Below, in pieces: positions 13,384-13,384 of a DNA stretch of 13,384 nt. The notes below the pieces were generated by a model. The model was not told the DNA's origin. It was given only the letters and a program-made list of their open reading frames with translations, and searched no databases. Location: contig CALMQK010000323.1 in assembly GCA_937872085.1 (NCBI GenBank), forward strand, positions 1-13,384, read 5' to 3'. Positions within the stretch are counted from its first letter, which is position 1, and the number at the start of each line of letters is the position of its first letter. The stretch is from an uncultured euryarchaeote. Lineage in GTDB: Archaea > Thermoplasmatota > Thermoplasmata > UBA10834. The translations under genes were made by a program, and so were the position numbers.

Positions 13384-13384
13384 T

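Noticed and set aside
1..13384. CRISPR array, insertion sequence, integrase or toxin-antitoxin module
   Set aside because: No regularly spaced repeats, transposase motifs, terminal inverted repeats or recognisable toxin pair were seen.

Overview
The window looks like part of an archaeal chromosome. The evidence is a eukaryote/archaeal-type ribosomal protein eS1 (S3Ae), an elongator tRNA-Met with an intron in the anticodon loop and a bulge-helix-bulge fold, TATA-like boxes about 30-50 nt ahead of several starts, GGTGA-type ribosome binding sites that match an archaeal anti-Shine-Dalgarno, and archaeal redox families (HdrBC, tungsten aldehyde ferredoxin oxidoreductase). The DNA is GC-rich, with heavy use of AGG for arginine. 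A euryarchaeal, possibly Thermoplasmatota, origin is a guess from gene content and is not proven here. I see no insertion sequence, CRISPR array, prophage or integrase.

Layout. Positions 1-381 hold the end of a helix-turn-helix-like protein of unknown function, perhaps cut by the window edge. Positions 438-2118 are a + strand unit: hdrC, hdrB and a 90-residue orphan. A 46-residue zinc-ribbon protein (2207-2347) follows, then an M20-family hydrolase with altered metal ligands (2413-3843). Positions 3970-4884 carry rps3ae with a long acidic tail, then the intron-containing tRNA. Positions 4935-6429 encode an ArsA-type ATPase overlapped by a small helical protein. Positions 6528-8809 encode a four-cluster ferredoxin and an aldehyde ferredoxin oxidoreductase. 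On the minus strand, 9626 down to 8861 is a two-gene V4R + roadblock unit. It is divergent from a + strand run at 9849-12871: an AMMECR1-domain protein, dihydroorotase, and a YkgJ-like cysteine cluster protein, each overlapping the next by 17 nt. The right edge has a minus-strand Spo0M/arrestin-like protein with an added CxxC.

How the genes may work together. HdrBC and the AOR/ferredoxin pair are both cytoplasmic iron-sulfur redox modules. AOR would oxidise aldehydes and deliver electrons to ferredoxin. HdrBC, with an HdrA encoded elsewhere, could couple ferredoxin to disulfide chemistry. This link is inference, because the two loci are about 4.5 kb apart and probably transcribed separately. 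The V4R-roadblock pair looks like a compact sensor/GTPase-regulator unit. Most of the rest is housekeeping (ribosome, tRNA, pyrimidine synthesis) mixed with poorly known conserved archaeal proteins. I see no clear new defence or mobile system. The most unusual items are the V4R-roadblock pair, the M20 protein with a changed metal site, the unlabelled zinc-ribbon gene, and the orphan proteins coupled to HdrBC and to the ArsA-type ATPase.
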